In this document: positions 54,392 to 63,796 of the stretch, piece by piece
Position numbering within the stretch: the stretch's first letter is position 1
How the letters are laid out: every line of letters begins with the position of its first letter
Source: Pseudolabrys sp.
GTDB lineage: Bacteria > Pseudomonadota > Alphaproteobacteria > Rhizobiales > Xanthobacteraceae
Reading direction: 5' to 3'
Length of the DNA stretch: 64,000 nt
NCBI GenBank assembly: GCA_030655215.1
Contig: JAURVZ010000023.1
Span: 1 to 64,000 of the forward strand
Translations under genes and position numbers: made by a program
The notes under the pieces: generated by a model
Seen by the model: only the letters and a program-made list of their open reading frames with translations
What the model was told of the DNA's origin: nothing
Database searches by the model: none

Positions 54392-56590
54392 TCACGCAGG
54401 GGCCGGCCGCGCCCGGCCCTTCCATTGCCAGAGCAGCAATGCCGCGCCGAGTGCGATACCGAATGGTGCCGGATGCGGAATGTTCAGGCCACTGATGCGC
54501 TCAAGCAGCGCCTCGAGCAGGCCTGGGAATACGAGCAGAAGACCGGCGAGCATGAACAGGCCGCGTTCCACGGCCGTGGTCCGCCGCAGCGCCCAGCCTT
54601 GCGCGGCGACCGCCAGTGCGGCGAGGCCGGCGCCGGTCAGCACGGCGATCAGCGCGATGTCATAGACCGAGCCGTTGGGGGGAATCTTGAACAGCAGGCC
54701 GACGCCGATCGGATCGAGAATGAAAACGAACGGCACCAGGAAGGCGGGCAGCGTATATTTCCACGCCTGCATTGTCGTCTTGTACGGATCGCCGCCGGTG
54801 ATCGCGGCGGCGGCGAAGGGCGACAGCGCCGTCGGCGGCGAGACTTCCGAGAGCACGGCGTAATAGAAGATGAACATGTGCGCCGCGTAATCCGGCACGC
54901 CGAGCTTGATCAACGCCGGCGCGGCGATGACGGCGCAGATGATGTAAGACGCGGTCACCGGCACGGCGAGGCCGATGATCCAGACAACCAGCGCGGTATA
55001 GATCGCCGTCATCAGCAAGCTGCCGCCGGCGAAGTCGATGACGATCGACGAGAACTTCAAGCCGAGGCCGGTGAGCGTGACAACGCCAACAATGATACCG
55101 GCCGCGGCGCATGTCGTTGCTGCGCTGAGCACGCCAACCGAACCATCGGCTAGTGCGGCGGTCATCTTCGCCGATGACGGCACTGCCTTACGGCCCGCCG
55201 CGGTGAGGCCGATAAAGGCCAGCACCGCCATCGCGATCAACACCAGCAGCGGGAAATAACCCTGGAAGGCGCTGCCGATCGACGACGCGTTGATCGCCGG
55301 CACCAGCATCAGCACGGCGGCGACGACATAGACGGCGAGCAGCGGCAGCAATAGCTGGCGCGGGCCGAGCGCCGTTTCCGGCGCCAGCCCGCTCATCGCG
55401 AAAGCGAGGATGGTCGAATAGAAAACGGCGAGCATTGGCGAGAAGCCGATGACCATGAAGACAACGACGGCGATCAGCGACACGAAGTGGAAGCCGTAGC
55501 GCTTGGTCATGCCCCAGATGGTCAGGTCCTGCTTGAACACAACTTCGCGCGCACCGAAGCGGGCGGCGTCCAGCTCGACCATGAACAGGAGCGACAGGTA
55601 ATAGAGACAGGTCGGAATCGTCGCCATCCAGATGACGTCGAGATAACCGATCTTCAGAAACTCCGCGATCAGGAAGGCCGCGGCGCCGAGCACCGGCGGC
55701 GAGATAATGGCGCCAAGACCACCGGCAGCGAGCAGGCCACCGGCCGCGTTCGGCTCGAAGCCGGCCTTCTTCAACATCGGCCAGGCGACCGTGCCGATCA
55801 TCACGGTGGTGGCAACGCCCGATCCCGAAGGACCACCGAGCAGGAACGACGACGCGACCACGGCGCGGCCGGCACTCGATGGCTTGTTGCCCATCACCGC
55901 CAGCGAGAAGTCGATGAAGAAACGGCCGGCGCCGGAATGCTGCAGGATGGCGCCATAGATCGTGAACATGATGATCAGGCTGGCCGACACATCGACCGCG
56001 ACGCCGAAGATGCCTTCCAGCGTAATGAACAAATGGCCGACAAGCCGCGCAAGGTCGAAGCCGCGATGCGTCCAGGGCGGCGGCAGATGCGGCCCCAGCA
56101 TCGCATAGGCGATGAAAAGGATAGCGACGAAGGGCATGATCCAGCCCGTCGTGCGGCGCGCGGCTTCCAGTACCAGCACGACGAAGATAGCGCCCAGGAT
56201 CACATCCCAGCGCTCCGGCACGGTGGCGCGGTCGGTGAAGTCGTCGCCCTGCCAGAGAGCGTAGGTGACGATGACAATGCCGAGCACCGGCGGAATGACA
56301 TCGAACCACATGATGCGGTTGCGGAAGCGGTTGGCCAGCGGGAACAGCAGAAAGCTGAGCAGCAGCACAAAGGCGACGTGCGAATAACGCATCGCCTGCG
56401 TCGGCACGATGTCGTAGGCGGCATAAAGATGAAACAGCGACATCAGCACGGCGATGGCGGTCACCGCGATGCCGGTCCAGCCGGTCAGCCGGTTGCCGGC
56501 GCCCTCTTCCTGCTGGACGTATTCCTCGGCCTTGCGGAGCGCTTCCGCCGAGATTGCTGCATCGGAATCCGCCCTGACGTCGCTCGCCAT
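54392..56590 (-). CDS. TRAP transporter fused permease (4TM/12TM, TAXI type)
   Basis: 732-aa membrane protein that joins the small DctQ-like and large DctM-like parts in one chain. The N-terminal 45 residues are soluble (Ala/Glu-rich). Helices follow at about 42-60, 70-88, 98-115, 130-160. The core DctM motif is LLGGPSGSGVATTVMIGTVA and GGLGAIISPPVLGAAAF, then a second repeat with SEVSPPTALSPFAAAAITGG. ATG 56590 follows GGGGGA. It works with the TAXI binding protein encoded downstream to import an organic anion with sodium or protons. Confidence 0.94.
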   Translation of the reverse strand: MASDVRADSDAAISAEALRKAEEYVQQEEGAGNRLTGWTGIAVTAIAVLMSLFHLYAAYDIVPTQAMRYSHVAFVLLLSFLLFPLANRFRNRIMWFDVIPPVLGIVIVTYALWQGDDFTDRATVPERWDVILGAIFVVLVLEAARRTTGWIMPFVAILFIAYAMLGPHLPPPWTHRGFDLARLVGHLFITLEGIFGVAVDVSASLIIMFTIYGAILQHSGAGRFFIDFSLAVMGNKPSSAGRAVVASSFLLGGPSGSGVATTVMIGTVAWPMLKKAGFEPNAAGGLLAAGGLGAIISPPVLGAAAFLIAEFLKIGYLDVIWMATIPTCLYYLSLLFMVELDAARFGAREVVFKQDLTIWGMTKRYGFHFVSLIAVVVFMVIGFSPMLAVFYSTILAFAMSGLAPETALGPRQLLLPLLAVYVVAAVLMLVPAINASSIGSAFQGYFPLLVLIAMAVLAFIGLTAAGRKAVPSSAKMTAALADGSVGVLSAATTCAAAGIIVGVVTLTGLGLKFSSIVIDFAGGSLLMTAIYTALVVWIIGLAVPVTASYIICAVIAAPALIKLGVPDYAAHMFIFYYAVLSEVSPPTALSPFAAAAITGGDPYKTTMQAWKYTLPAFLVPFVFILDPIGVGLLFKIPPNGSVYDIALIAVLTGAGLAALAVAAQGWALRRTTAVERGLFMLAGLLLVFPGLLEALLERISGLNIPHPAPFGIALGAALLLWQWKGRARPAPA

Positions 56591-56733
56591 CGTCCCCCCA
56601 TCGCCGCCGGTGCTTTTGCACCTGACGCCCCGCTTAAGTGCCGGATTTTAGCCAGTTTGTCGACTGTGCAATAGGGCGGAGTGAGAGCGCACGGGGCCGT
56701 GACGGAATGGCTGCCGCCATGATAGGCAAAGCC

Positions 56734-57660
56734 ATGAACGAGATAGCCAAACGGGCGATTTGCGTCGGCGAAGCCACGGTCGAACTGGCGCGCGGCGGCG
56801 ATGGCCGCTTTGCGCTGGCGAGTTCTGGCGATGCGTTCAACACCGCGATCTATCTGGCGCGCGCCGGGCAACCGACAGCGGTCGCGACCGCGCTTGGTGA
56901 CGATCCCTATTCCGATGCGATTGTCTCGCTGGCAGCTGCCGAAGGCATCGGCATCGATCTGATGACACGCGTGACCGGGCGGCTGCCCGCACTGTCATTG
57001 GTCGATGCCGATCTGAAGGGTGGGCGGCGCACACATGCGTGGCGCGACGCACAGCCGGCGCGCGATCTGTTCGAGCTGCCGAACTGGAGCGTGACCGCAG
57101 CGGCGCTGACTGCGGCGCGGCTTGTCTATTTCTCCGGCATCACGTTGTCGCTTTATTCCAATGTCGGCCTCGGCCGCTTTCTTGCAGCACTTGAGCTGGC
57201 GCGCACCGCCGGGGTGCGCATTGCGTTCGACGGCAACTTCCGTCCCGACGGCTGGCGCGGCGATGTCGCGCGCGCGCGCACGGTGTATGCCGAAGCGCTG
57301 AAGCGCGTCGACATCGCGCTGCCGACTTACGACGACGAAGCGGTGCTGTGGGGCGATCCGTCGCCGGAAGCGACGGTCGAGCGCTTGCAGGCTTTCGGCG
57401 TCGGCGAGATTGTCGTCAAGAACGGGCCGAACGGCGCGCTGGTCGCAACCACCGGCGCGCACGACATGGTACCGGTGCCGGAAGTCGTCACGCCGGTCGA
57501 TGCCACCGCCGCGGGCGATGGCTTCAATGCCGGCTATCTCGCCGCGCGGCTTTCCGGCCAAAGCGCGTTCGAAGCAGCGGGCGCGGCGCATCGCCTGGCC
57601 GGTCAAGTCATTCGTCATCGCGGCGCTATCGTGCCCCGCAGCGGCGCGGCGGTACACTAG
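56734..57660 (+). CDS. PfkB-family sugar kinase (2-keto-3-deoxygluconate kinase-like)
   Basis: 308-aa ribokinase-fold kinase. ATG 56734 (MNEIAKRAICVGEATVE) follows AGG at 8 nt; ATG 56707 and 56719 are alternatives. GDAFNTAIYLARAG is the substrate-side N-terminal block. VDATAAGDGFNAGYLA is the PfkB signature with the catalytic Asp in GDG. The mid-part FDGNFRPDGWRGD, with VVKNGPNGALV, resembles KDG kinases (KdgK). Substrate is a guess from family. The next gene begins 9 bp after the stop, so the two are probably co-transcribed. Confidence 0.88.
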   Translation: MNEIAKRAICVGEATVELARGGDGRFALASSGDAFNTAIYLARAGQPTAVATALGDDPYSDAIVSLAAAEGIGIDLMTRVTGRLPALSLVDADLKGGRRTHAWRDAQPARDLFELPNWSVTAAALTAARLVYFSGITLSLYSNVGLGRFLAALELARTAGVRIAFDGNFRPDGWRGDVARARTVYAEALKRVDIALPTYDDEAVLWGDPSPEATVERLQAFGVGEIVVKNGPNGALVATTGAHDMVPVPEVVTPVDATAAGDGFNAGYLAARLSGQSAFEAAGAAHRLAGQVIRHRGAIVPRSGAAVH

Positions 57661-57668
57661 GGGAATTC

Positions 57669-58409
57669 ATGAAAGGCAAGTTCAAAGCGATCAGCCTGGC
57701 GCGCAGGCTGGTGATCGATCTGATGCACGTTTCCGTGCCCCTGGTGGTGGTCAAGAAGACGCTGAATTTGGACCGCCTCGCGCAGGCGCGCGCGCAACTG
57801 GCCGTGCGACCGGGCTGGACCACGATTATCGCCAAGGCCTTCTGCATCGTTGCGCGTGACGAGCCGTGGCTGCGCACATTCTATATGAAATATCCGTGGC
57901 CGCATTTCTACGAACTGCCGCGCAGTGTGGCGATGGCCGCGATCGTGCGTGACAGTTTCGATTCGGACGTACCGCTCCTCTTGAAGATCGGCTCCGCCGA
58001 CGAAATGCCGCTCTCGACGGTCGAGATTATCCTGCAAAGCGGCAAGAGCGGGCCGCTGAGCGAAGTGCCGGCGCTGGGGCGCATCATTCGCATCACCAAG
58101 CTGCCGATGCCGCTACGCCGCGCGTTCTGGACATTCGGCCTGCATGTCGCCCGCCAGCGCGCCAACAATTTCGGCACGTTTGCCATCACGTCGCTGGCGA
58201 CGACGGGTTCGGAAACCGTCGTGCTCAATTCGCCGGGGCCGAGCATGTTGACCTATGGGCTGGTCAAGCCCGACAACACGATGGAAATCCTGCTGCACTG
58301 GGATCATCGCATTTACGACGGCGTTCTCGCGTCGCGCGCGCTGCAGAAGCTCGAAGACGTCATGAACCGCGCCATTGCCGACGAATTGCTGGCCGGCGCC
58401 AAGACTTAA
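57669..58409 (+). CDS. Stand-alone 2-oxoacid dehydrogenase E2-type acyltransferase domain
   Basis: 246-aa protein made only of the catalytic core of E2 (chloramphenicol acetyltransferase-like fold). The active-site motif HWDHRIYDG (residues 210-218) matches the DHRxxDG of E2 enzymes. There is no lipoyl domain and no E1/E3-binding domain, and no E1 genes lie nearby. Residues 38-60 resemble the core's N-terminal strand region (LDRLAQARAQLAVRPG, TTIIAKAFCIV). It probably transfers an acyl group from CoA to another acceptor. It is cotranscribed with the PfkB-type kinase. Its 3' end overlaps the next convergent gene by four bases. Confidence 0.82.
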   Translation: MKGKFKAISLARRLVIDLMHVSVPLVVVKKTLNLDRLAQARAQLAVRPGWTTIIAKAFCIVARDEPWLRTFYMKYPWPHFYELPRSVAMAAIVRDSFDSDVPLLLKIGSADEMPLSTVEIILQSGKSGPLSEVPALGRIIRITKLPMPLRRAFWTFGLHVARQRANNFGTFAITSLATTGSETVVLNSPGPSMLTYGLVKPDNTMEILLHWDHRIYDGVLASRALQKLEDVMNRAIADELLAGAKT

Positions 58410-58900
58410 GGCTTGCCGATCAGCATCGCCGCGCCAGCGGCGATGAACGGCAGCGGCAGACATACCAAAGCGCGCAGCCAGACGACGCGCGCCGGCATCA
58501 TTGGCACTTCGTACAGCACCAGCCGGTGCACCGCGAACAGCGCCCATGCCGTCGTGAAGGCCACGACTTGTGGCGCGCCGGCCCCGCCTTTCAGCGCCGC
58601 GGCACCGAGGGCGAAACCGACCACCGGACCGCCGGGCGTCAAGGCGCCGCCGATCGTCGCCAGTGCAATGCCCATGATCGCCGATTCCGGCCCAAGCCAT
58701 GGCGCGATCATCGACTTCGGCAACGCCTCGGCGATAAAGCCGGAGCCGATAACGCCGAGGCCGATACGCGGCAGCAAATGCAAGAAGTCGATGACGCCGG
58801 CGCGTGCGCCCTCATTCAGCACAATGCGGCCGCGCGAGGCTGCGGCCAGCGCCAGACCGCCGACGAACAGCCACAGTAAGATGTCGATGAGGAGCATCAT
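58406..58900 (-). CDS. Half-size membrane permease protein, second gene of a split pair
   Basis: 164-aa protein with about four helices. The start ATG 58900 overlaps the stop of the preceding gene (ATGA). Its core aligns without gaps to the protein encoded just upstream: FIAEALPK, PWLGPES, GGALTPGGPVVGFALG, VVAFTTAWALF and LPLPFIAAG match FITLLLPR, RWVGGES, GFMLPGGPFTAYPIA, VVAFLVSWSLI and LPLPIIAG. The pattern LPxxxIAxWxGxES with PGGP resembles the predicted permease (DUF318/ArsP_1) group, where a single chain has two such halves. Transport substrate unknown. Confidence 0.75.
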   Translation of the reverse strand: MMLLIDILLWLFVGGLALAAASRGRIVLNEGARAGVIDFLHLLPRIGLGVIGSGFIAEALPKSMIAPWLGPESAIMGIALATIGGALTPGGPVVGFALGAAALKGGAGAPQVVAFTTAWALFAVHRLVLYEVPMMPARVVWLRALVCLPLPFIAAGAAMLIGKP

Positions 58901-59508
58901 GGGTCTTTGCGCGGCTCCCCGGTCGGAGCTTTCACCGGAAACCCGGCCTTGACCACGATGCGCGCCAGAATGCCGGCAATGATCGGCAAAGGCAGCGCGG
59001 CGATGATGCGCCAAAGCGTGAAATCGGCACCGAAGAACGGCAGCTCCCATACCAGCGCGCGCGTGTAGCCGATCAGCGACCAACTGACGAGAAACGCCAC
59101 CACCGTACCGGCATCGGCGCCAACAAGCAGGAACGCGCCGGCAATCGGATAGGCGGTGAACGGTCCGCCGGGCAGCATGAAGCCAAACGCCATCGCGATC
59201 AGCAATCCGGTCATGCCCGATTCACCGCCGACCCAGCGCGCCACCAGTTCGCGCGGCAGCAGCAAAGTGATGAAGCCGCCAATCAGGCAACCGGCCAGCA
59301 CCTTTGGCAACATGGTGACGAACAGCCAGATGTCGCTTTCCAGCACCGTGAAGAAATGGCCGGAGCCGTCACGCCAGTAGACATAGGCCGCAGCCGAAAG
59401 CGACAGCGCCGCGATGGCCAAAGTCGACCAGTCGAAGGCGCGGCGGCGGCGCGGTTTTGGAGGTGGTTGATTCAAGATGGCCAGGCGATTCAAGGTTGCA
59501 GCACGCAT
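58897..59508 (-). CDS. Half-size membrane permease protein, first gene of a split pair
   Basis: 203-aa protein with a soluble, Arg-rich N-terminus (PPPKPRRRRAFDW) and about five helices. Blocks LPRELVARWVGGES, FMLPGGPFTAYPIAGA and LPLPIIAGILARIV define a repeat shared with its 164-aa neighbour. Together they have the length and motif order of one DUF318/ArsP_1-type permease, so they may form a heterodimer. The family includes arsenic exporters, but no ArsR or other arsenic gene is nearby and the function is open. Confidence 0.75.
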   Translation of the reverse strand: MRAATLNRLAILNQPPPKPRRRRAFDWSTLAIAALSLSAAAYVYWRDGSGHFFTVLESDIWLFVTMLPKVLAGCLIGGFITLLLPRELVARWVGGESGMTGLLIAMAFGFMLPGGPFTAYPIAGAFLLVGADAGTVVAFLVSWSLIGYTRALVWELPFFGADFTLWRIIAALPLPIIAGILARIVVKAGFPVKAPTGEPRKDP

Positions 59509-59576
59509 GATAGCGCTGGCGCTTGCTACCGGTAAGCCGGCGGCGCGTCCATCAAAATGGCCGCCGGCTGTGCCTC

Positions 59577-62500
59577 TTATTCAGCCGGCACTGCCTGCTG
59601 CCGCCGCACCGCGCGGCGTTCGCGCCAGCGGTCGCGGCGTTCGGCGACATTGGCAATGGCCATCAGCGCCGCCGGGGTGACGATCAAAGTCAGGATGGTG
59701 GCGAAGCCGAGACCGAACACGATCGCGGTCGACAGGCTGATCCACCATTGCGTCGCCGGGGCGCCGAAGGTGATCTCGCGGTTGACGAATTCGAGGTTGA
59801 TGCCGAAGGCAATCGGCAACACGCCCAATATCGCCGTGACCGCCGTCAACACGACGGGACGTGCGCGCTCGCGGCAGGTTTCCATGATCGCGTCATAGGC
59901 ACCCTGCCCTTCGCTGCGCAGTCGGTCGTAGGTGTCGATAAGCACGATGTTGTTGTTCACGATCACACCGGCGTTAGCGATGATGCCGATACCGGTCATC
60001 ACCACGCCGAATGGCTGGCCCATGATCATCAAACCGAGCAGCACGCCGATCGTCGACAGCACCACCGCCGAAAGCACCAGCAGCACCGAGATGAAGCGGT
60101 TGAACTGCGCCAGCAGGATCGCGAAGATCAGGAACATGGCCGTGCCGAACGCCTTGCCGAGGAAGGCGCCCGCCTTCTCGCGTTCTTCGTCCTCGCCTTT
60201 GAGCTTGAAGGTGACGCCGTCACCGAGTTCGGCTTTCGACAGCCGGTCGATGACTTCCTTCTGCACCACGGCGGTCTGAACGCCTGCGGCGATATTGGCC
60301 GAGACGGTCATGATGCGCGCCGCATTGACGCGGTTGATGAAGCCGACGCGCGCCGCCGGTACGCGCTCGACGAAATTGCCGATCGGCACATAGCCGGCCT
60401 GCGTCTGCACGCGCAGTTCATCGATCTGGTCGAGGCTGCGGCGATCACCCGGGAAGCGGACGATGATATCGACCGCCTTGTCGTTATCAGACGGGCGATA
60501 TTCGGTGACCTTGACGCCATTGGTGACAAGCTGAATGGCATTGCCGACGCTGCCGAGGCTGGCGCCGTATTTCGCCGCTTCCGACTTGTTGACCTGGATC
60601 TTCCAGTCGATGCCCGGCAACGGCAGGCCATCATCGAGATCGCGCACTTCCGGCATCTGGCTAAGCGACGCGGCAACCTTCTTGGCCGCTTCCGGCAACT
60701 TGTCCGGATCGATAGCGGCGATCTGCACCTGAATGGCCTTGCCGGTCGGCGGGCCGGCTCGCGGCGCCGTCACTTCGACCAGGATGCCGGCAATGGTGTT
60801 GGTCTGCTGGCGGATCTTGTCCATGATGACATGCGCGGCGTCACGCTTCTGCCAGTCGTCGAATTCGAACTGGATGACGCCGATCGTGTCTTCGGTGATT
60901 TCGCTGGAGCCGCGCGGCTGTTCGCCGACACGGGTATAGACGGTCTTGATGCCGCCGGTCGCGAGCACGACCTTCTCGGCCTGCCGGATCGCCTTGTCCT
61001 TTTCATCGAGCGCGATATTGCCGCGCGCATGGACGATGACCTGGCCGTAATCGGGTTCGACCGCAGGGAAGAACTCGACGCCTTTGCCGAACTTGCCATA
61101 GACGCCGATCACCGCGATCAGCAATCCCAGCGCCAGCAGCAGAACGGTGCCGGGCCGGTGCAGCGCCAGTTTCACCGTGCGCATATAGGGGCCGCGGTCG
61201 GACACGCGCTCGTCATGCGGCACCAGCGCGGCGCGGCCCATCAGCGCGCCAAGCGTCGGCGTGAAGAACAGCGCCACGGCGAGCGACGCCGATAAAGTCG
61301 CGATCAAAGTGATCGGCATATACATCATGAACTGGCCGACAATGCCGGGCCAGAACAGCAGCGGCGAGAAGGCGGCGACGCGCGTCGCGGTCGCCGCGAT
61401 GACCGGGCCGGACATGCGCACCGCTGCTTCGGCATAGGCCTGCTTCGGCGGCATGCCTTCCGACATGCGGCGCTCGGCATATTCAGAGACAATGATGGCG
61501 TCGTCGACCAGCATGCCGACGGCGAGAATGAGCGAGAACAGCACGACGATGTTCACGGTCAGCCCGGCGAGGTGCAGGCCGAGCACGCCGGCGAGGAACG
61601 ACGCCGGAATGGCGATGCCGATGAATACCGAGGCACGCGCGCCGAGCGCGAACAGGATGATGACCGTCACCAGCAGTACGCCGGTGGCGACCGAGTTCTG
61701 CAGATCGGCCAGCATCTGGCGGATCGTTTTCGACTTGTCCTGGGTGAAGCCGACCTTGACGCCTTCCGGCCATGTCTTCTGCACCTGCGCGATCAGCTTC
61801 TTCACCGAGTCGACGGTTTCGATGTGATTGGTGCCGGTGCGCTTCGACACTTCGATCGCCATGGCCGACTGGCCGTTAACGCGGGTGACTGACGTTGAAT
61901 CCTTGAAGGTCGGCCGCACCGTGGCGATGTCACCGAGCGCGATGGTCGCGCCTTGCGTCGAGACCACCGGGATTTTCAACATGTCTTCGGGGCGTTCGAT
62001 GAGGCCCGGCACCTTGACGGCGAAACGGCCGCTGGCGCCTTCCAAGGCGCCGGCCGCAATCAGGCTGTTCGACTGCTGAGTGATCGAGATCAGTTGATCG
62101 ATGGAGATGCCGTAGCTCTTCATCAGCATCGGCTCGGCGGTGACCTCGACCGCTTCGTCGCGCGCGCCGCGCAATTCGGCTTTCAGTACGCCGGGCAATT
62201 GCTCGATGGCATTCTTGGTGTTGCGGGCAATGCGCAGCAAGGTGCGCTCCGGCACTTCGCCGGCGAGTGTGACGACCAGCACCGGATAAAGGGAAAGGTT
62301 GACCTCCTGAACCGAAGGCTCGTCGGCGTCCTTCGGCAGATCGCGCTTGGCCTGATCGACCTTGGCCCGGACATCGGCTAGCGCGGCGTCGGAGTTAAAG
62401 CCCGCTTCGAATTCGAGCAGCACATAGCCGCCGCCTTCGTAACCGGTGGCGCGCATTTCCTTGACGTTCGATACCGACTTCAACTGCGTCTCGACCGGAC

Positions 62501-62696
62501 GCAGCAGCAGGCGCTCGGCATCTTCAGGCGAAATGCCGCGCTGAGTCAGCGACACATAGATGATCGGCACCTTGACGTCCGGCTCGGCCTCTTTCGGGAT
62601 CGTCTGATAGGCGATGAAGCCGGCGACGAGCAGAAACGCCAGCGTCGCCAAGGTCAGGCGCGCATGCGAGATCGCATAGTTAATAAGGCCAGTCAT
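59577..62696 (-). CDS. RND efflux pump inner-membrane permease
   Basis: 1039-aa RND permease with 12 helices in two halves, each with a large periplasmic loop. TM1 (residues about 12-30) is followed by KEAEPDVKVP. The proton-relay region in TM4 is AVGMLVDDAIIVSEYAERR, with two Asp, and NAGVIVNNNIVLIDTYDRLR is its match in TM10. LRLNALTGATL-type loops are replaced by its own sequence, so the subgroup is heavy-metal/HAE-like, not AcrB itself. Its start overlaps the adaptor gene stop by one base. Its outer-membrane factor is not encoded in the window. Confidence 0.93.
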   Translation of the reverse strand: MTGLINYAISHARLTLATLAFLLVAGFIAYQTIPKEAEPDVKVPIIYVSLTQRGISPEDAERLLLRPVETQLKSVSNVKEMRATGYEGGGYVLLEFEAGFNSDAALADVRAKVDQAKRDLPKDADEPSVQEVNLSLYPVLVVTLAGEVPERTLLRIARNTKNAIEQLPGVLKAELRGARDEAVEVTAEPMLMKSYGISIDQLISITQQSNSLIAAGALEGASGRFAVKVPGLIERPEDMLKIPVVSTQGATIALGDIATVRPTFKDSTSVTRVNGQSAMAIEVSKRTGTNHIETVDSVKKLIAQVQKTWPEGVKVGFTQDKSKTIRQMLADLQNSVATGVLLVTVIILFALGARASVFIGIAIPASFLAGVLGLHLAGLTVNIVVLFSLILAVGMLVDDAIIVSEYAERRMSEGMPPKQAYAEAAVRMSGPVIAATATRVAAFSPLLFWPGIVGQFMMYMPITLIATLSASLAVALFFTPTLGALMGRAALVPHDERVSDRGPYMRTVKLALHRPGTVLLLALGLLIAVIGVYGKFGKGVEFFPAVEPDYGQVIVHARGNIALDEKDKAIRQAEKVVLATGGIKTVYTRVGEQPRGSSEITEDTIGVIQFEFDDWQKRDAAHVIMDKIRQQTNTIAGILVEVTAPRAGPPTGKAIQVQIAAIDPDKLPEAAKKVAASLSQMPEVRDLDDGLPLPGIDWKIQVNKSEAAKYGASLGSVGNAIQLVTNGVKVTEYRPSDNDKAVDIIVRFPGDRRSLDQIDELRVQTQAGYVPIGNFVERVPAARVGFINRVNAARIMTVSANIAAGVQTAVVQKEVIDRLSKAELGDGVTFKLKGEDEEREKAGAFLGKAFGTAMFLIFAILLAQFNRFISVLLVLSAVVLSTIGVLLGLMIMGQPFGVVMTGIGIIANAGVIVNNNIVLIDTYDRLRSEGQGAYDAIMETCRERARPVVLTAVTAILGVLPIAFGINLEFVNREITFGAPATQWWISLSTAIVFGLGFATILTLIVTPAALMAIANVAERRDRWRERRAVRRQQAVPAE

Positions 62697-63796
62697 TACT
62701 TCGCCGCCGTCGTTTCAGTGGCCGCATCGACCGTTGCAACCTTCTGGCCTTCGCGGACAAAATCCTGGCCGCGCAGAATGATGCGCGCGCCGTCCTTGAC
62801 GCCGGACAGCCACATCATGTCCTGCTGGTCCTCGATGATGCGCACCGGCACGAACTGCACCTTGTCCTCGCCATCGACGATGCGAACGCCGATATCGCCG
62901 GTCGAGGAAATGGTCAGCGCCGAGCGCGCCACCTTCGTGGCCGGCTCCGGCTTCAGCGAGATGATGACTTCGGCAGTGATGCCGTCCGGTATCGAGCGGT
63001 CGGCATTCGGCATTTCGACTTCAACGCGGTAAGTGCGCGTTGTCGCGCTCGCCGATTTCGAGACATAACGGACGCGGCCTTTGACGGTCTGGCTGGTGAC
63101 CAGCCGCACTTCCGCGGTTTCGCCAACTTTGACGCCGGCGAGCTTGCGCTCGGACACTTCGACAATCGCCAGCATCGGATCGAGCGCAACCAGCGTCGCG
63201 ATTTCCTTGCCGGCCATCGAGAAGGCGGCAAGGCCGACTTCCGCCGGCACTTCGGTGATCACGCCATCCCACGGCGCACGGACAATGCTGCGCTCCAGTT
63301 CGGCGCGCGCGGTGCCGAGCGAGGCTTCCGCCATCTTGTACATGGATTCAAGATTGACGAGGTCAAGCTTCGGCAGCGCGCCACTGGCGATCAGGGTGCG
63401 CTTGGCTTCAAGTTCGGCCTTGCGCTGGTCGACAATGGCTTCGGCCTGCGCCACTTGCGCCAGACGGGCGTCATCGGAGAGAACGGCGAGTACTTCGCCC
63501 TGCTTGACCTGCTGGCCGCGCTTGATGCGCAATTCGTTCAGCATGCCGCCGGTACGCGCCGCAACCACGACCTTCTTGTCGGCTTCGGTGCGGCCGGACA
63601 GAGTCAGCGTCGGGCTGTGCTGTTCGACCTTGGCCGGGCCAACAGCAACCTTGAACAGCGGCGCGTCCTTCTTCTCATTGGCGCGTACGGCGGCTTCGCC
63701 TTCCGGGCCCTCGTGCGGGATGAAATGGCCCGATGCGATCCATGCGACCGCAACAACGACAATGCCGACGGCGGCAATACGGCTGGCTTTCATCAT
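62696..63796 (-). CDS. RND efflux pump periplasmic adaptor (membrane fusion protein)
   Basis: 366-aa HlyD-type adaptor. Residues 5-24 are an uncleaved or cleaved N-terminal membrane segment. A lipoyl-like half (VVVAARTGGMLNELRIKRGQQVKQG near 80) is followed by an alpha-hairpin (KAELEAKRTLIASG...), the second lipoyl half (SIVRAPWDGVITEVPAEVG), a beta-barrel and the membrane-proximal domain. It bridges the RND permease to an outer-membrane channel. The start overlaps the TetR-type regulator stop (ATGA), so the three genes form one operon. Confidence 0.92.
   Translation of the reverse strand: MMKASRIAAVGIVVVAVAWIASGHFIPHEGPEGEAAVRANEKKDAPLFKVAVGPAKVEQHSPTLTLSGRTEADKKVVVAARTGGMLNELRIKRGQQVKQGEVLAVLSDDARLAQVAQAEAIVDQRKAELEAKRTLIASGALPKLDLVNLESMYKMAEASLGTARAELERSIVRAPWDGVITEVPAEVGLAAFSMAGKEIATLVALDPMLAIVEVSERKLAGVKVGETAEVRLVTSQTVKGRVRYVSKSASATTRTYRVEVEMPNADRSIPDGITAEVIISLKPEPATKVARSALTISSTGDIGVRIVDGEDKVQFVPVRIIEDQQDMMWLSGVKDGARIILRGQDFVREGQKVATVDAATETTAAK

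Noticed and set aside
59523-61295. A 590-codon open frame opposite the RND permease
   Set aside because: The RND helices and proton-relay Asp residues on the other strand are clear; the frame here is His/Asp/Arg-rich shadow.
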